Notes: a model not told the origin generated them from the letters alone. Shown: positions 10,551-21,326, numbered from the stretch's first letter. The stretch is DNA of 64,000 bases from Neonectria sp. B-13 (GCA_002682825.1 NOKP01000016.1:1824146-1888145); one strand, 5' to 3'. Numbers and translations are program-made.

Positions 10551-11036
10551 CTATAGATTAAAGTTCTCTTTCGTAGGAGTGTCATCTCCAGGAGGCCTTA
10601 GGTCCTTCATAACAAGTTCTTCTTCCCATGGAACAGCAGGAACGTGTGGTGTTACGGGAGCCTGCGGGGAATGCTCACTATATGCCTGAGTTGTTGATTT
10701 AGCTAGCCACATTGCTTAGAAGACGCGGGTACATACCGCTTGGGTTGCCTTAGATAGAGCATTGGCACCATTAGATAGTGTTTTGACGAGTTCATAGGTG
10801 GTTCTTATCCTGCCCTCGATATAGTGCAGCTCGCTGCGTAGTGTGTCAAGTCCGGGATTTTCGGTTTGCGCTTTCCGTGCAATCATTCCCTGGACGAGCG
10901 CATCGGTTGCTGCAATGCTATACTCGATGAAACCTAGCTCCCTGCACACTTTCTGGAGTCCGCCATAGAAAGCTTGAAGTTCTACTGGCACTTGTTCAAG
11001 CGTGAATTCATCTGTGACTTTTGACGAACGATCCAT
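10551..11036 (-). CDS. Small helical protein, two exons
   Basis: Exons 11036-10737 and 10685-10551; the 51-bp intron has a GTATGT donor, GCTAAATC branch and CTCAG acceptor; product 144 aa. Residues 15-95 (LEQVPVELQAFYGGLQKV through YELVKTLSNG) are predicted helical with heptad-like spacing. The tail is Pro-rich and ends KENFNL. I chose the ATG at 11036 rather than the longer open frame because upstream residues are not protein-like. I do not recognise the family. Its size and architecture resemble the other small coiled-coil genes at 16296-16804 and 18249-18699, suggesting a loosely related group, but I see no clear residue-level match. Confidence 0.6.
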
Positions 11037-11412
11037 TCTATTGTGAGATGGAAATTTGGCGAGGGGTGTTGTGGTGTGAGAGAACAATCCTGTCCAGCAT
11101 ACCTCATGCCTTTTATGGATGAAGAGGAGCCAATTTTGATAAAAAAACATGACCGGAAGTAACCTCAGGGTCGAGGCCAAAAATAGAACTGTGTGCCCGG
11201 AGAGTGCCCGGAGGTGACCGGCCTTGCCCCACCTGGACACCGGAGGTCATCCGGATTGAAGCCTGCTCGCCGGCTGTGTGACTAAAATAGGACACCTAAA
11301 ATTAAACACGGATGGCTTATGGTGAGAAACTTTTGTTTATATGCCGCGCTTGCCTCCAAGACTCTTTGAATGCCAACGTTGAAGAATTATCAATGAATGT
11401 CTATCTTCCGCA

Positions 11413-12006
11413 ATGAAGTTTACTTATTACATTCTCTCCATCCTCTCGCATTCTTACTTATCGACATCAATCGACTCACAGGTATTACTTCATACCTATA
11501 CCACTGCTCAAGTTGAGTCCATAGATCCCCAGGAGCTTCAGGCACGACTTGGGAGCACGCCGACTGAGGACGAACCGGAGAGATATACGGGAATGGTATG
11601 GAATCTGAAGCCTAAGAAATATTCTTATTGACAAAAATAGGTGTACTTCTGCCGTGAGGAGGACTGGGGGCCTCCATGCTTTGTTTATCACCCGGAACTG
11701 AACTATACATGCACTGAGCTTCGCCCTGACCTCTCGAGCCATCTCGGCTCTATGTTCATTGAGCCTGGTGTAATATGTCGGCTATCTAGGTATGTTGGTC
11801 TGCATCCTTGACTTGTATTCACTAATCGTATATATAGACTCTCATCTGATGGAAGATGCATACCCTTCAAGTTTTTTGCTTGGCCGGAGATGCAAGGTGG
11901 CTGGTCTGATCTTCTTCATCAGAAAGTCCCGGGGGAGAATGAAAACCTTGGATATACAATGACGCACTTTACTTGTGCAAAATGCACGACCTGTACTCAT
12001 GGCTGA
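11413..12006 (+). CDS. Secreted cysteine-rich small protein, crystallin-like
   Basis: Three exons (11413-11595, 11641-11789, 11838-12006) with introns of 45 and 48 bp (GTATGG...AATAG; GTATGT...ACTAATC...TATAG); frames join exactly to give 166 aa. The N-terminus (MKFTYYILSILSHSYLS) resembles a weak signal peptide. The mature part has YFCREEDWGPPC, CTELRPDLSSHLGS, CRLSRLSSDGRC and a terminal FTCAKCTTCTHG. This spacing (FC-x-D-x-x-W-x-x-x-C, then a conserved S-x-x-x-S/G segment) recalls a family of fungal small secreted proteins with a beta/gamma-crystallin-like pattern. Such proteins are often effector candidates, but no activity is implied. Most of the domain lies in exons 2-3, so an unspliced reading hides it. 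Confidence 0.7.
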
Positions 12007-12488
12007 AGATATGACAAGCTGATCTTGGCTCAGGCATGGGTAGAATTACTGAAACCTCATAGTGCATCCCAATTAAGTTGATGTTCACTGTTGCTCCAGA
12101 ACCATGGAGATGAAGGGTTTCTCCAGACCCTTAGGAATTAGTTGAATCCCCATATAGGAGGAGAAAGAAACTTCACGGGCATTGAGACTAGGATATGAAG
12201 TGGAGTTTAAATAGCTGATTCTAGACCAATTCCACCAATATTCACTACATATAGAACCGTCTGTCTAACCTTGATCCCAGAAGCAAAAGGCCCCAACCAG
12301 AAGAGAAATGAACTATGTCTTCACTCCAAACTGTGGTAACATAGCATGTAAATCGAGCTACAGGTCTGCTCGAGGTACATTAGCTCTTCCTTCCTCCTCA
12401 CAAAGCCCCTCAATACAGCGGTCATGGCTACCTTCTTGGATAATCCAGAGAGTGTTAATATACAACAAGTGGCCATCATGATACCAAT

Positions 12489-13299
12489 TTATCTTACTGT
12501 GTTCCACTTAGTACGCTCGTTCATATGATCATGACTGTAGTAGGGGGTAGGAGAGACAAGGCTATACCCTGTTGGTGTAACAAGATCGTCATAAAATGTT
12601 GCCTTGCATCTAGAAGTTGCTGATCGGAACTGCTCATCTGATTCTTCATCATATCCAAAGCTGGACTGGAGATGAATTCTCCAATTCTCCAGATGACAGT
12701 CAGTACAGAGATTGAGACTATCGCCAAAATCTGACTTGTCCCATCGTTCATGGAAAGAGGTAGCACATAATTTTCCAGTATTTCTATTGCAATACGTTAG
12801 AAATCGTTCTTAGGGTCAGAGGTTTGGAAACTTAACGGGTCTTTCAGGCAAGAAATTTCCCAATAGTACAGAGTGTAGTCAACGAAGAGCGTTGCTAGAT
12901 ATATCAGTTGGGCTTCAAATAGAGTGAATATTACATTGAACGTACCAGGATAAACAATATCTCCATCTTTCAATACATCAGAATCAGCAGTACAAGTAGA
13001 CTGGACTGCATCCTGAAGTCTGATGAGACTTGTGTGACAAGCCAAAGCACAAAGTTCATCCTGATCTTTTCTCCAATACCCATGACTATTACTATTAATT
13101 TTCATTCTCAACAATGAGGAGGTTATACTTACAGAGCATCCGATTGCAGTCCCATGGGACAATTCTCAGCAGCAGTGTTTATAGTACTGAAGCAAGCATT
13201 ACTAAGGTCTTGTTGATAGTCAGTCAAGGCAACCTTATGGCCAGTAGCTAAGGCGAGTAAGCTGGTGAAGGCGAGTTCGATGGTATGCTTGAAAACCAT
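12489..13299 (-). CDS. LysM-associated secreted protein lacking a recognisable LysM module
   Basis: Four exons: 13299-13133, 13085-12946, 12894-12837 and 12783-12489. Introns are 47, 51 and 53 bp, with donors GTAAGT, GTACGT and GTTAAG, and frames join to 219 aa. A signal peptide (MVFKHTIELAFTSLLALATG) precedes segments typical of the spacer in fungal LysM proteins: DELCALACHTSLIRLQDAV, DIVYPATLFVDYTLYYWEIS ending in SCLKD, CTDCHLENWRIHLQSSFGYD, and SRCKATFYDD. The chitin-binding LysM modules that should follow are not readable. Downstream (12488 down to ~12300) one shifted frame shows faint LysM-like pieces with stops (WIIQEGSHDRC, RANVPRADL). I infer a LysM-type protein whose C-terminal modules have decayed, or an extra unrecognised intron (GTAAGA at the stop). 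Confidence 0.65.
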
Positions 13300-13531
13300 T
13301 TTGCTGTTTTTTTTTTGGAGGGGCGGAAGACGTCCTCAAGGCCAGAGGTGAAAGAGAGTTTGAGAGAGACGTCCTGAGCATGGCACAGCAAAGTTTATTG
13401 AATTGGATCGACGGCCGCCGAGCCCGATCCCCACTGTATTGTATCCCTGTTTGCATCATTTGTCATTGCATCCTAGGTCGGTTAAATGAGCCACAAGGAC
13501 AGTGAGCGCTACGTGTGCCTCACCGGATAGA

Positions 13532-14124
13532 CCGAGAGGTCCCGGAAGCCGGACCTGAACTATCAACTCCGGTCGGTGTGTGTGGGCCCCGGGTGAGTGG
13601 GCCCCGGCACGGTGTATGTGAGCCCCGGGTGAGTGGGACTAGACCGGACCGGCCGGCCGTCGACATGAGTGGGAGGCTGGACCAGGGAACCGAGAGCTTT
13701 GATTCGTCTCCTTGGAGGCTGTGCATCCTTTAGTAGCACCCAAACACCCATGACACACGAAACTCACAGCAACTAAATCGAACCCACGCTCCTCAGTGCA
13801 TAGATTACGTACAGGCAACAGGAACCAGCCTATTGCTGCCCAACCTCTTCAGTGCTAAGATCTGCAGGCGGAACTGGATCCGGGGATAAGGAGGAGGACT
13901 TGGGGGTAACGGAGCTTTCCAGCGGACTGAGCGAGCTTGGGGTGGAGACTCTTGGACTAGTTTACTGGTTTTAGACAGAGATCAGCTCAGGCTAGAGTTA
14001 CTGGGGTTAGCGTCCCGACAGTCTGGGACCTAATAAATAGTGTCTTGGTAGGAACTAGTGCTATCGTATCATGAGATAAAACCAAGTCACATCACAACTT
14101 ACGAGTGAAACTGGGGCGCCATTC
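13532..14124. repeat. Direct repeat, copy A
   Basis: About 593 bp, repeated almost immediately downstream (14128-14624). Both copies begin CCGAGAG-[GA]-TCCCGGAAGCC and end GGGGCGCCATTC or GAGGCGCCATTC. Copy A contains an extra partial duplication of the GTGTGTGGGCCCCGGGTGAGTGG segment (13577-13640). No gene is seen in either copy; the upstream stretch from 13300 also holds none. Confidence 0.8.
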
Positions 14125-14127
14125 AGC

Positions 14128-14624
14128 CCGAGAGATCCCGGAAGCCTGACCTGAACTATCGACTCCAGTACGGGGTGTGTGGGCCCCGGGTGAGTGGAAC
14201 TAGACCGGACCGGCCAGCCGTCATCATTGGCAGGAGACTGAACCAGGGAACCGAGAGCTTTGGTTCGTCTCTTTAGACATGACGCACGAAACTCACAGCA
14301 ACTAGATCGAACCCACGCTCCTCGGTGCATAGATTACGCCCAGCTAGGCAACAGGAACAAGCCTGTTCCTGCCTAACCTCTCTAGTGCCTCGATCTGCAG
14401 GCGGAAGGGGAAGAGAGGACCGAGCGAGCTTGGGGTGGAGATTCTCAGACTAGTTTACTGGTTTTAGACAGAGATCAGTTGAGGCTAGAGTTGCTGGGGT
14501 TAGCGTCCCGACAGTCTGGGACCTAATAGATAGTGTCTCCGCAGGAACTGGTGTTGTCGTATCATGAACTGAGAGAGATAACCAAATCATATCACAAGTT
14601 ACGAGTGACACTGAGGCGCCATTC
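14128..14624. repeat. Direct repeat, copy B
   Basis: A ~497-bp copy of 13532-14124, same orientation, with several deletions relative to copy A but long identical stretches (for example TTTACTGGTTTTAGACAGAG). The tandem arrangement could be an old duplication or two long terminal repeats without an interior. I saw no TG...CA ends, primer-binding site or retroelement coding sequence to support the latter. Confidence 0.8.
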
Positions 14625-14792
14625 CTGATGATTATTAGACCACCGAAGTCTGCACAGCCAACGGATTTTACACGAAGCTCCTGAATTAAGAAAAGCTAGT
14701 TAATTTGCGGTCATGCCCAGCCAATTGATACGGAGTTATGTATCCTTTTCAGACCCACTACTCCAACCCTGTAGGTGATAGTGACCGCGTTA

Positions 14793-15509
14793 CTAGCGCT
14801 TATTTGAATTCCCACTGTTGGCAGTTGAGCGTCTCCTCCAGTTTCTCTCAGGCTTTCTCCCCTCATTTCCCTCAGGCGTTCTCCACCCGTTTCGCTCGGT
14901 CGTTCTCTGTCCGTTCCTCTTGGTCGTTCTTTGTCCGTCCCCCTCCGGCGTTCTCTCTTCGTCTCGCTCGCGCTTTTTCTCATGCTTTTTCTTAGCTACC
15001 CTCCCATTTGTTGGTTTGATTGGACATTCGACCACTGGCGAGGGGAGTCTGAGGGGAGATGGCGATCGCAAGAAATTGGTCTTAATATGTTCTGGCGGTG
15101 TGCTTTGCCAGTCCATTTCCACTGGAATGTGAGTGGGGTGGCGCAAATGTTCCACAAAGTAGTTGGCGTTATGATGTTGAAGATGGAGGATAAAGCTGTG
15201 GCTTGTTTCTTTCCACGAGAAGGTGTCTGCCTTGATAGCCACCCAAGGAATCGAAAATGCCTTGAGGTCCAGAACGAAAGTCAACAAAATTCGTGGGACA
15301 TCCAGAATATCGACAACTTGGGGTGCGAGACCACCTGGTTCAGCAGTAGAGCCGAAACGATTCCAGGAACAAACATTGCCATTGTCATCCGAGTAAGACT
15401 CATATCTCGCCGCGGTTTTGTCTTGTTGATCTTTACATTCCAATATGACACGAGTGCCTGAGATGCCACAGAAAGACGAGTCGACGATGTTGCAAGTGAT
15501 AGGAGCCAT
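14793..15509 (-). CDS. Diverged transthyretin/HIUase-like protein with charged repeat tail
   Basis: Single exon, 238 aa from the ATG at 15509; a TATA-like GGATAAATACC lies about 45 bp upstream. The N-terminus (MAPITCNIVDSS, then VILECKD, then RYESYSDDNGNVCSWN) follows the pattern of 5-hydroxyisourate hydrolase/transthyretin-like proteins, which begin P-I-T-C-H-V-L-D and have a later S-x-T-[ND]-x-D-G-R strand. The histidine expected in ITCHVLD is asparagine here and no terminal YRGS motif is present, so purine-pathway activity is unlikely. The last ~75 residues are highly charged with loose 10-residue repeats (QRTTKRNGQRTTERNG). It may be a neofunctionalised or decaying derivative. The family call rests on motifs only. 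Confidence 0.5.
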   Translation of the reverse strand: MAPITCNIVDSSFCGISGTRVILECKDQQDKTAARYESYSDDNGNVCSWNRFGSTAEPGGLAPQVVDILDVPRILLTFVLDLKAFSIPWVAIKADTFSWKETSHSFILHLQHHNANYFVEHLRHPTHIPVEMDWQSTPPEHIKTNFLRSPSPLRLPSPVVECPIKPTNGRVAKKKHEKKRERDEERTPEGDGQRTTKRNGQRTTERNGWRTPEGNEGRKPERNWRRRSTANSGNSNKR

Positions 15510-16295
15510 GGTCAATGATGTGTTTGCTCTTGTATGAAGGCACTTGTGATAGGTATTTATCCAACGGTGCACTAAATTTAATAGATCAATGTGATTAAAT
15601 ACAGCTATCTAATTTAGATTGAAGTCGTATTTGGAAAACGATGAACAGTCCATGCAGGCGATGCCCCTCTAGACTTTGGGGTCGAGCACGGGCAGCGTTT
15701 ATGGTGGACAGTGCTATTTAATTGGTTCACAATGGAGGTGGTGACGCCCGACATGACTCTGCTTATAGTAACCGATCTACACAAGAAAAAACGTCAGAGA
15801 CGCGCTCTACCCGACAAGAAAAGGGAAACCGCAGCGCCTGCAGATCGGAAGACTTGGTTCGGGAAATTGGCCAAACCGAAAAGTCCGAGTCATACGTGCA
15901 GCGACCTCTGCGCAGGCATCGAAGCTTACGGAGGACAGTTCTAAGCGCCCATACACAGAGCCCTGTGCCTCATTTTCTCCACGCAACCATCATATGTCAA
16001 GTGCTGCCAGAATTCTTGCCGGGGCCTTTTGTTTGGTGGGGTTAAGCGACGCTGTGATAGTCCTTCCGTGCACCCGGAACAATCCCTGTGGCCAGCTTCA
16101 AGGACTGGGTGGTACATGTTTCTCAATTACTTCAAGGAGGAATGAGAGCTGAGGAATGTGGGCTAGGTAGGTGTGCATGGATAGAGAACTGAAGCGCGCG
16201 TGGTTTAAATTGAATCCTGGCTAATGCAACGTCAACCCCAGCCTAGCTGCACGCTAAGTATCACAGCCCGCAGTGTCACCCACACCAGCTCCTCC
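15510..16295. other. Intergenic
   Basis: No supported gene. A 71-codon frame beginning at 15733 (MEVVTPDMTLLIVTDLHKKK) is basic and matches nothing known to me; an overlapping 107-codon frame is equally unconvincing. Confidence 0.4.
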
Positions 16296-16804
16296 TCACG
16301 TGTCCGCTCCCATCTCGATGTCGCCTTCGACCTGCCAGCCGAGCAGATGCTTCAACAATCCTCGCGTGAAAACCTTCAAACTACTCTTTAGGCCGTCGAT
16401 GGCTCCGCGGAACTCATCCGTCATCATCACCAGCCTCCGCAATTGCAAATCCACATTGAATGCAAGCTGACTAATTTGGTTGTTTCCCTTAGAGACGACT
16501 TTCTCCATCTCCTCGAGTCGGCACGAGATGCCTTGAAGTATTCTATAGACACATTAGTAGTTACCAGAATAGCGAGGCAGATTACTCACTCTTTAATCTC
16601 CTCGTTGGTAGTCCCACTGAAGGTGGTCTGGTTGTCCCAGAATTGTGCGTCAAGCTGCAATCCATCAATGGAAGGTGCAGGACGGTTCGAAGGGGGGCTT
16701 TCATGGATATAAGATGATGCAAGAGTAGATGAGTCGAAGTCAAAGCCCGAGGGCTCTGCATGTGTGAGCTGGCTAAAGAGATCGTCGCTGAGTGTGTTCT
16801 CCAT
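16296..16804 (-). CDS. Small coiled-coil protein, two exons
   Basis: Exons 16804-16590 and 16542-16296; the 47-bp intron has consensus signals (GTGAGT, TACTAAT, CTATAG); product 153 aa. The first half is acidic and Ser/Thr-rich. The second half (ILQGISCRLEEMEKVVSK, then NQISQLAFNVDLQLRRLV and FRGAIDGLKSSLKVF) has regular hydrophobic heptads. No known domain. It resembles the neighbouring small helical genes in size and layout. Strong intron signals and a coherent joined frame make it likely to be real. Confidence 0.65.
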
Positions 16805-17048
16805 GATGTCGAGCGTTGAGTGTGATGAAATTAGAAACCGGCGTTGCTACTGGAAGATGAGTGAGGTTAAATATCAAAGCTGAATGATCAAATTAAAGCC
16901 AGCTCGCTGCATCACTGCATCTCTTAAATTCATCAACGTCGAATTTAGATTCCTAAAATAAATCACCTGTAGCCACGCATACTTAAACGCCCAGGTCCGT
17001 TCCAATGCGCTCCCTAATTATTTTCACAGCACGACCGGGAAGATCAAC

Positions 17049-18081
17049 ATGCGTACAAACAAGGCCGTCTTCTTGGCGCTGCTGCTTCAACCTGTTTGGG
17101 CGCTGCTGAGCCTATCCATGCTGTGCGTTCAGGAACCTGCTCTAGTCCTCGAGGCTGGCAGGTCAAACCTGACAGCAATGTAGGTGGCCTGCGGGTTTTA
17201 TTGGTTCATCCCAGCTAACCGCGGCAGCGTACAATCACCAATGGAGAGACGATGTGAAGCTGTCATGCTCTTTTCTGACCCATCTTTCCTCCCAATCCGA
17301 TTCTTGTTTGATGCCATGCCATGTGATGGTCAAAAGGTCCACAGATTCAAGGTCCCGAAGGGAGTGCCCAACGGGGATGTCGACGTGATTTGGTGAGCTA
17401 TCTTGCACCCTGTCTTTCTTCCCTCGCCCTCCACACTCCGCCCAAGAACGGCGCTAAATCATTTCTAGGCAATGCGCCGACCTAGCCCCAAGCTGCAATC
17501 ATGCGACAATCTTCGGTGGCGACTCAGACTTGTCTGTTCCTCTGGAGAACAAGGGAAACGTTGGTTGTCTGTTGGAGGCATTGCACACGAGAACAACCCT
17601 TGTCACTTTGATAAGGTCATCGATCACTTCTCTAGAAACCGCTGTCACGGTTTTCACGACATCAACTACAAGCTTCCTGTCGGACCAAGAAACAACTACA
17701 GAAACCACAGCCTCGGAAGGAACGACGGAACTTAGGCCATGTAACACCACTACCAGCGGAAACCAGGTCACCGAGGGAAGGACCCAAAAGCCGGAGGACG
17801 CTGAAGACACTAAGGTTCGGACATCCGAGATGGTTACGTGGACGGTGGATTCCACTAACACAAAAGATGGCGCAAAGACTTCGACTACATCAAGTGTGAC
17901 ATCCGTCATGCATAGCGAGAGACCCCGGACAAGCGCCTCAGCTCCAAAGCCTACGAGTGATGGTGTGTTCATCAGCTCCGCTTCTCAGACCACCATGTCG
18001 CTTATACCTGCGGTTACGATGTCGATCCTGTCCACCCTTACGGTTATCCATACCGTAGCCGCCGAGTGCAATAGTCAGTAG
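17049..18081 (+). CDS. Secreted Ser/Thr-rich, probably GPI-anchored protein
   Basis: Exons 17049-17179, 17228-17392 and 17469-18081; introns 48 bp (GTAGGT, GCTAACC, GGCAG) and 76 bp (GTGAGC, GCTAAATC, TCTAG); 302 aa. A signal peptide (MRTNKAVFLALLLQPVWA) precedes a conserved ~100-residue cysteine-containing domain (FSDPSFLPIRFLFD, HRFKVPKGVPNGDVDVIW, QCADLAPSCNHATIFGG). This is the pattern of a common, functionally uncharacterised family of fungal extracellular proteins. A long Thr/Ser-rich stalk follows, and the C-terminus has a hydrophobic stretch (SLIPAVTMSILSTLTVIHTV) consistent with a GPI-attachment signal, though the last residues are polar. Probable location: cell wall or outer membrane face. 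Confidence 0.7.
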
Positions 18082-18248
18082 GGTGCTAGATGTGCTTCTC
18101 TGCATACTGGTGTGGCACTCAGACCTTAGCTTGGACCGGATGAACACTGTGCTTGTGCGAATGCTTTGGGATCAGTAGTATATAATGGACTTGCTTTCTA
18201 CGATCATTGATAATTAAATGCATCTTTATTCTTTGATCATCTTCTACC

Positions 18249-18699
18249 ATGGCCTCCCGTATGCCCTCCTTACGTCCCCCAGCGCCAGCAAATAAGACGA
18301 AGTGCTCTTGCGATCCTCGCATGTTTCCAAAGCCCACCTTTTCCCTCCAGCCAGGCCCAAGTCAGCCCGCTACCCACAAAGCCTCATTCGCATTCATTCA
18401 CCAAGAAAACTTGGTCATTCTTGATGCTCTAGCCCAGATCCGCGAGACACTTCGTGACTCCAAGGATGATCGGGGCATTCTTAGCGCGCTAGCTGAGCTG
18501 CGCCAAGAGCTGCAGGACTTTCGGGAGCTACTTGAAGCCTCTAAGATGCTACAGGTATGTTCCAACGAGTGAAAAGATTGACAAGCGTCACAAGTTGACT
18601 AAACTTCAGTCTATGGGAAACCATTCTTCAAGCTTCGGCTCCTTCAGCCCCACAACCCCCGAGGCTTGGCTGTGCACAAGAGAGGACTCGCCTCATTAA
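18249..18699 (+). CDS. Small coiled-coil protein, two exons
   Basis: Exons 18249-18554 and 18610-18699; the 55-bp intron has GTATGT, GACTAAAC and TTCAG; 131 aa. The N-terminus is Pro-rich with CSCD. Residues 45-100 form an amphipathic helix with repeated IRETLRDSKDD and LRQELQDFRELLEASK stretches, a convincing coiled coil. Without splicing the frame ends five codons into the intron. Not recognised as a known family. Confidence 0.65.
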
Positions 18700-18746
18700 G
18701 CTAGCATGCAGTACCCTTTCCAGATCCCTCTTCTGCTTCAATGTCT

Positions 18747-19142
18747 TCAGGGCGAAGAATGGTTGGCAATGGAAACATGGTATTCTCCCAGTGTTAGATG
18801 GTTCTTCAAGGTTTTCTGCGTCGCACGTACAAGCTGTGTTTCTGTAGGGGGTTGATAATCGTTTGAATATTTCCATAGCTGATTGGTCCTGAGGTTGTGA
18901 ACAACGAGAAAAACCCCAAGGTCATCGCAGTCGCGATGAAGACTGGCTATTTTTCTTAGGAGAGTAGCACGCCGTTTTATGAATTTGTTGTTGTTTCGCT
19001 TTCTTCGCTGTTTCTGGACGGCGGATGAATTTGGAGACCGCCCACAGGGTGGATGGGATGCAAGAGCCCGTGCTTGATCCTCCTCAGCAAAGTGAACCTT
19101 GACCCGGTAGCAACTAGAGCCTGTTAATTCATTTTCTGTCAA
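18747..19142 (-). CDS. MADS-box-like mini-protein
   Basis: 131 aa, no intron needed. Residues ~44-105 (QKQRRKRNNNKFIKRRATLL, then RKIASLHRDCDDLGVFLVV, then TNQLWKYSND) follow the MADS/SRF pattern: a basic KR..KR..TLIRKA helix, then a hydrophobic strand and a [YW]-x-Y-S end. Fungal genomes carry many short proteins with this degenerate MADS-type fold, distinct from the conserved Mcm1/Rlm1 regulators. DNA binding is inferred, not shown. The only Met upstream of the domain is the chosen start. A second protein of this type is encoded at 26424-27014. Confidence 0.65.
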   Translation of the reverse strand: MTENELTGSSCYRVKVHFAEEDQARALASHPPCGRSPNSSAVQKQRRKRNNNKFIKRRATLLRKIASLHRDCDDLGVFLVVHNLRTNQLWKYSNDYQPPTETQLVRATQKTLKNHLTLGEYHVSIANHSSP

Positions 19143-19821
19143 AAGAGGATGATACCTACCTTTGACAAAACTCGTCCATTGTAACTAAGGAGCAACCAAG
19201 GAATAATTATGATCATAGAATGATCCCGTCCATAAACGGACTCGTCTCTCTTATGTGATCCTGCCCTTCTTTTCTTATTTAGACGACTACATGGCTTAAT
19301 CTAATTTCAAATCCACGGGGGCATAGCATGTGTCGTTTGTTTTGAGACTTTAAGCGCCAAGTTTGCCGGCGCTTGGGGTGCCGCAGAGCCATGTCAACAG
19401 TCCCACAATTCATAAATTTCTCATCCGCCACTCTTGCGACCGACCAAGGACTTGCCACACAGATCAGCGAGGGCGGCAAGAGCGGTGGAGAAGGGTACAT
19501 ACGTGTCCAGGGGAACGACCCTGTGACTAGGTTTTCGGTGACCGGGGCCTGTTGTGAATTCCCCACTCAACCAGAGCCCCTGCAGGATGAGTAGTCTTCC
19601 GGACTCGGACCCCTCCGGACGAGTAGTCTTCCGGAGTGGAGCCCATCTCGGGTGACTGGAGACGCATTACGTGGGCTGTATGCCGCTGCATCCCGGCCGA
19701 AGCAAATCCATTGTGTCATCGGACCTCTCGGACGTACCGGACCTGGGCCTCCGCCGGGCATAAATAGTGGAAACAAACCCCCTCGTTTTGCTGGAGTCTT
19801 CCTGTAACTAAAGCCGAGACA
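19143..19821. other. Intergenic; probable promoter of the next gene
   Basis: No gene. It includes a short near-direct repeat (GAGTAGTCTTCCGGA, two copies near 19589 and 19620). A TATA-like GGCATAAATAGTGG at about 19757 lies ~65 bp upstream of the ATG at 19822. Confidence 0.5.
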
Positions 19822-21326
19822 ATGCAGCCCAACATGCCTCATTCTCATGCCATCGGTAATATGTGGCAGCGTCTCTTCATTGCCCGAGAGCATCATGATC
19901 TCCTTTCTCAATTCGGGGTGCACGTTATTGGTCCTAGCCCCAGTCCACCGCTCCTCGAAGTTGCCGTGTCGCCGTCCCTTCCCTCGCAGGGTTTTGCACG
20001 AATGCCGTGTATGGCTCCTGTGTCGATAGAGGGCTTGGTAACCATTGAACAAGTAACCATCGCCGGCTATCATGACGCTTACTACAAAGAATTGTTCAAA
20101 TTCCTCTCCAATGCTAAGGATGGAATTTTGAAGCACGGGCCTCAGCTTGGGCAATACTATCTCGAGATGTATCCAAAACTTCAGTCCTGGATTGAGTATT
20201 TTATCTTGGACTATGAATTATCTACCGTAAGTCTTACTCAAATCAACACGAAACTGACACAGCTAACTTCTCATATAACACTAGGCATCCTCGGAGAGTT
20301 CCTTGAAAGAAAGGTTCGCTGGGGCTATTGTCTCATTGGCTTTGAAATCCATGAGCTTCCAAGAAAAGGCCACGAGCGATCTTTCAAAGCTCAGTTCGGA
20401 TCAAGTGATGCAACGTTTACGGCAGTCTCTTACCGACGAAGCTGCAAAGATACACCGAAATCCTCGCCCGCACCTTAGAGAGGTCCTTTTGATCCGTCAA
20501 GTACTCCTTCAAGTCGGCGAAGCCGAAAACGATCCACAAAGACAGGTCCGTTGCGGAGAGAGTGGATCTCATGCATTCGGCACTCTTTTGAGAAACAGTC
20601 CGAGAGGTGCGGCCTCCAACCGACTCAGCTGTATAGCACCCACGCAATTGGTTTGTGTCATCACCGCGCGATCATACTGTTTATACTAATTCCCACCAGG
20701 CCATCCCCCCCACGTGGACTCATTGTCTCTCCACATCTCTAAAGGAAGACCTACAATACCTTACGCAAGAAGTGTCCATCCTTTTCCCGAGCCTCCGTCA
20801 ACCTCACAACGACCGAAAGTTGTTCCTGCTGTGGTCGTATCTAATGCGTTACGCCCACCACCAAATTCGGCCACTACACCGAGACGAGATTTTCGAATTG
20901 TCAAGAACTGATATGCTAAAAGCTCAAGATAAGGAGCAATTGGCCTTGGACATGATGGTGATAGTGTGCTGCTCTCGTTTGCTCCCCAAGCACACTCAAA
21001 TAGTTTCCCAAGTTCCTGGGATAAATAGTTTTGATGCTCTACTCAGAAGTAAAGAGAGGAACGATCTTGAGACGCTTGATCGAATGGTTTGTTCACTCCT
21101 TCGCGTCCTCAGCGCGGATGGTTCTGAGGGTCAAGATCCTCGGCTCAGTAGCTTTCTTGAACGGGTCGGCATTCCAAGACTTCTAGCACGAGCCGATGAT
21201 GAAGTGGCAGATCTCTATTGGCACTGTCGAGTGACCAATCAGACCTCCCACGACGCGGCATTTCAGAGGGTACGTGGGTATGCACATTCCGCCCACATCC
21301 ATTGGCCTTTTGTCACCAGAGAATAG
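19822..21326 (+). CDS. Uncharacterised 465-aa helical protein, three exons
   Basis: Exons 19822-20226, 20285-20650 and 20700-21326. Introns are 58 bp (GTAAGT...CACTAG) and 49 bp (GTTTGT, TACTAATTC, CACCAG); frames join exactly. A TATA-like element lies ~65 bp upstream. The N-terminal part has YHDAYYKELFKFLSNAKDG. The second exon carries a charged helical region (SFQEKATSDLSKLSSDQVM). The third has DLQYLTQEVSILFPSLRQ, KLFLLWSYLMRYAHHQI and LLRVLSADGSEG. I do not recognise a domain. The protein is soluble, mostly alpha-helical and without a signal peptide. The middle of exon 2 (about 20530-20640) is low-quality-looking and could hide a further intron or a frameshift. Confidence 0.6.

Noticed and set aside
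13532..14624. A pair of LTRs of a retrotransposon
   Set aside because: No TG...CA ends, primer site, polypurine tract or gag-pol sequence seen; kept only as a direct repeat.
19567..20154. 195-codon minus-strand frame
   Set aside because: Antisense to the first exon of the 19822-21326 gene, whose joined exons and TATA-like element are better supported.
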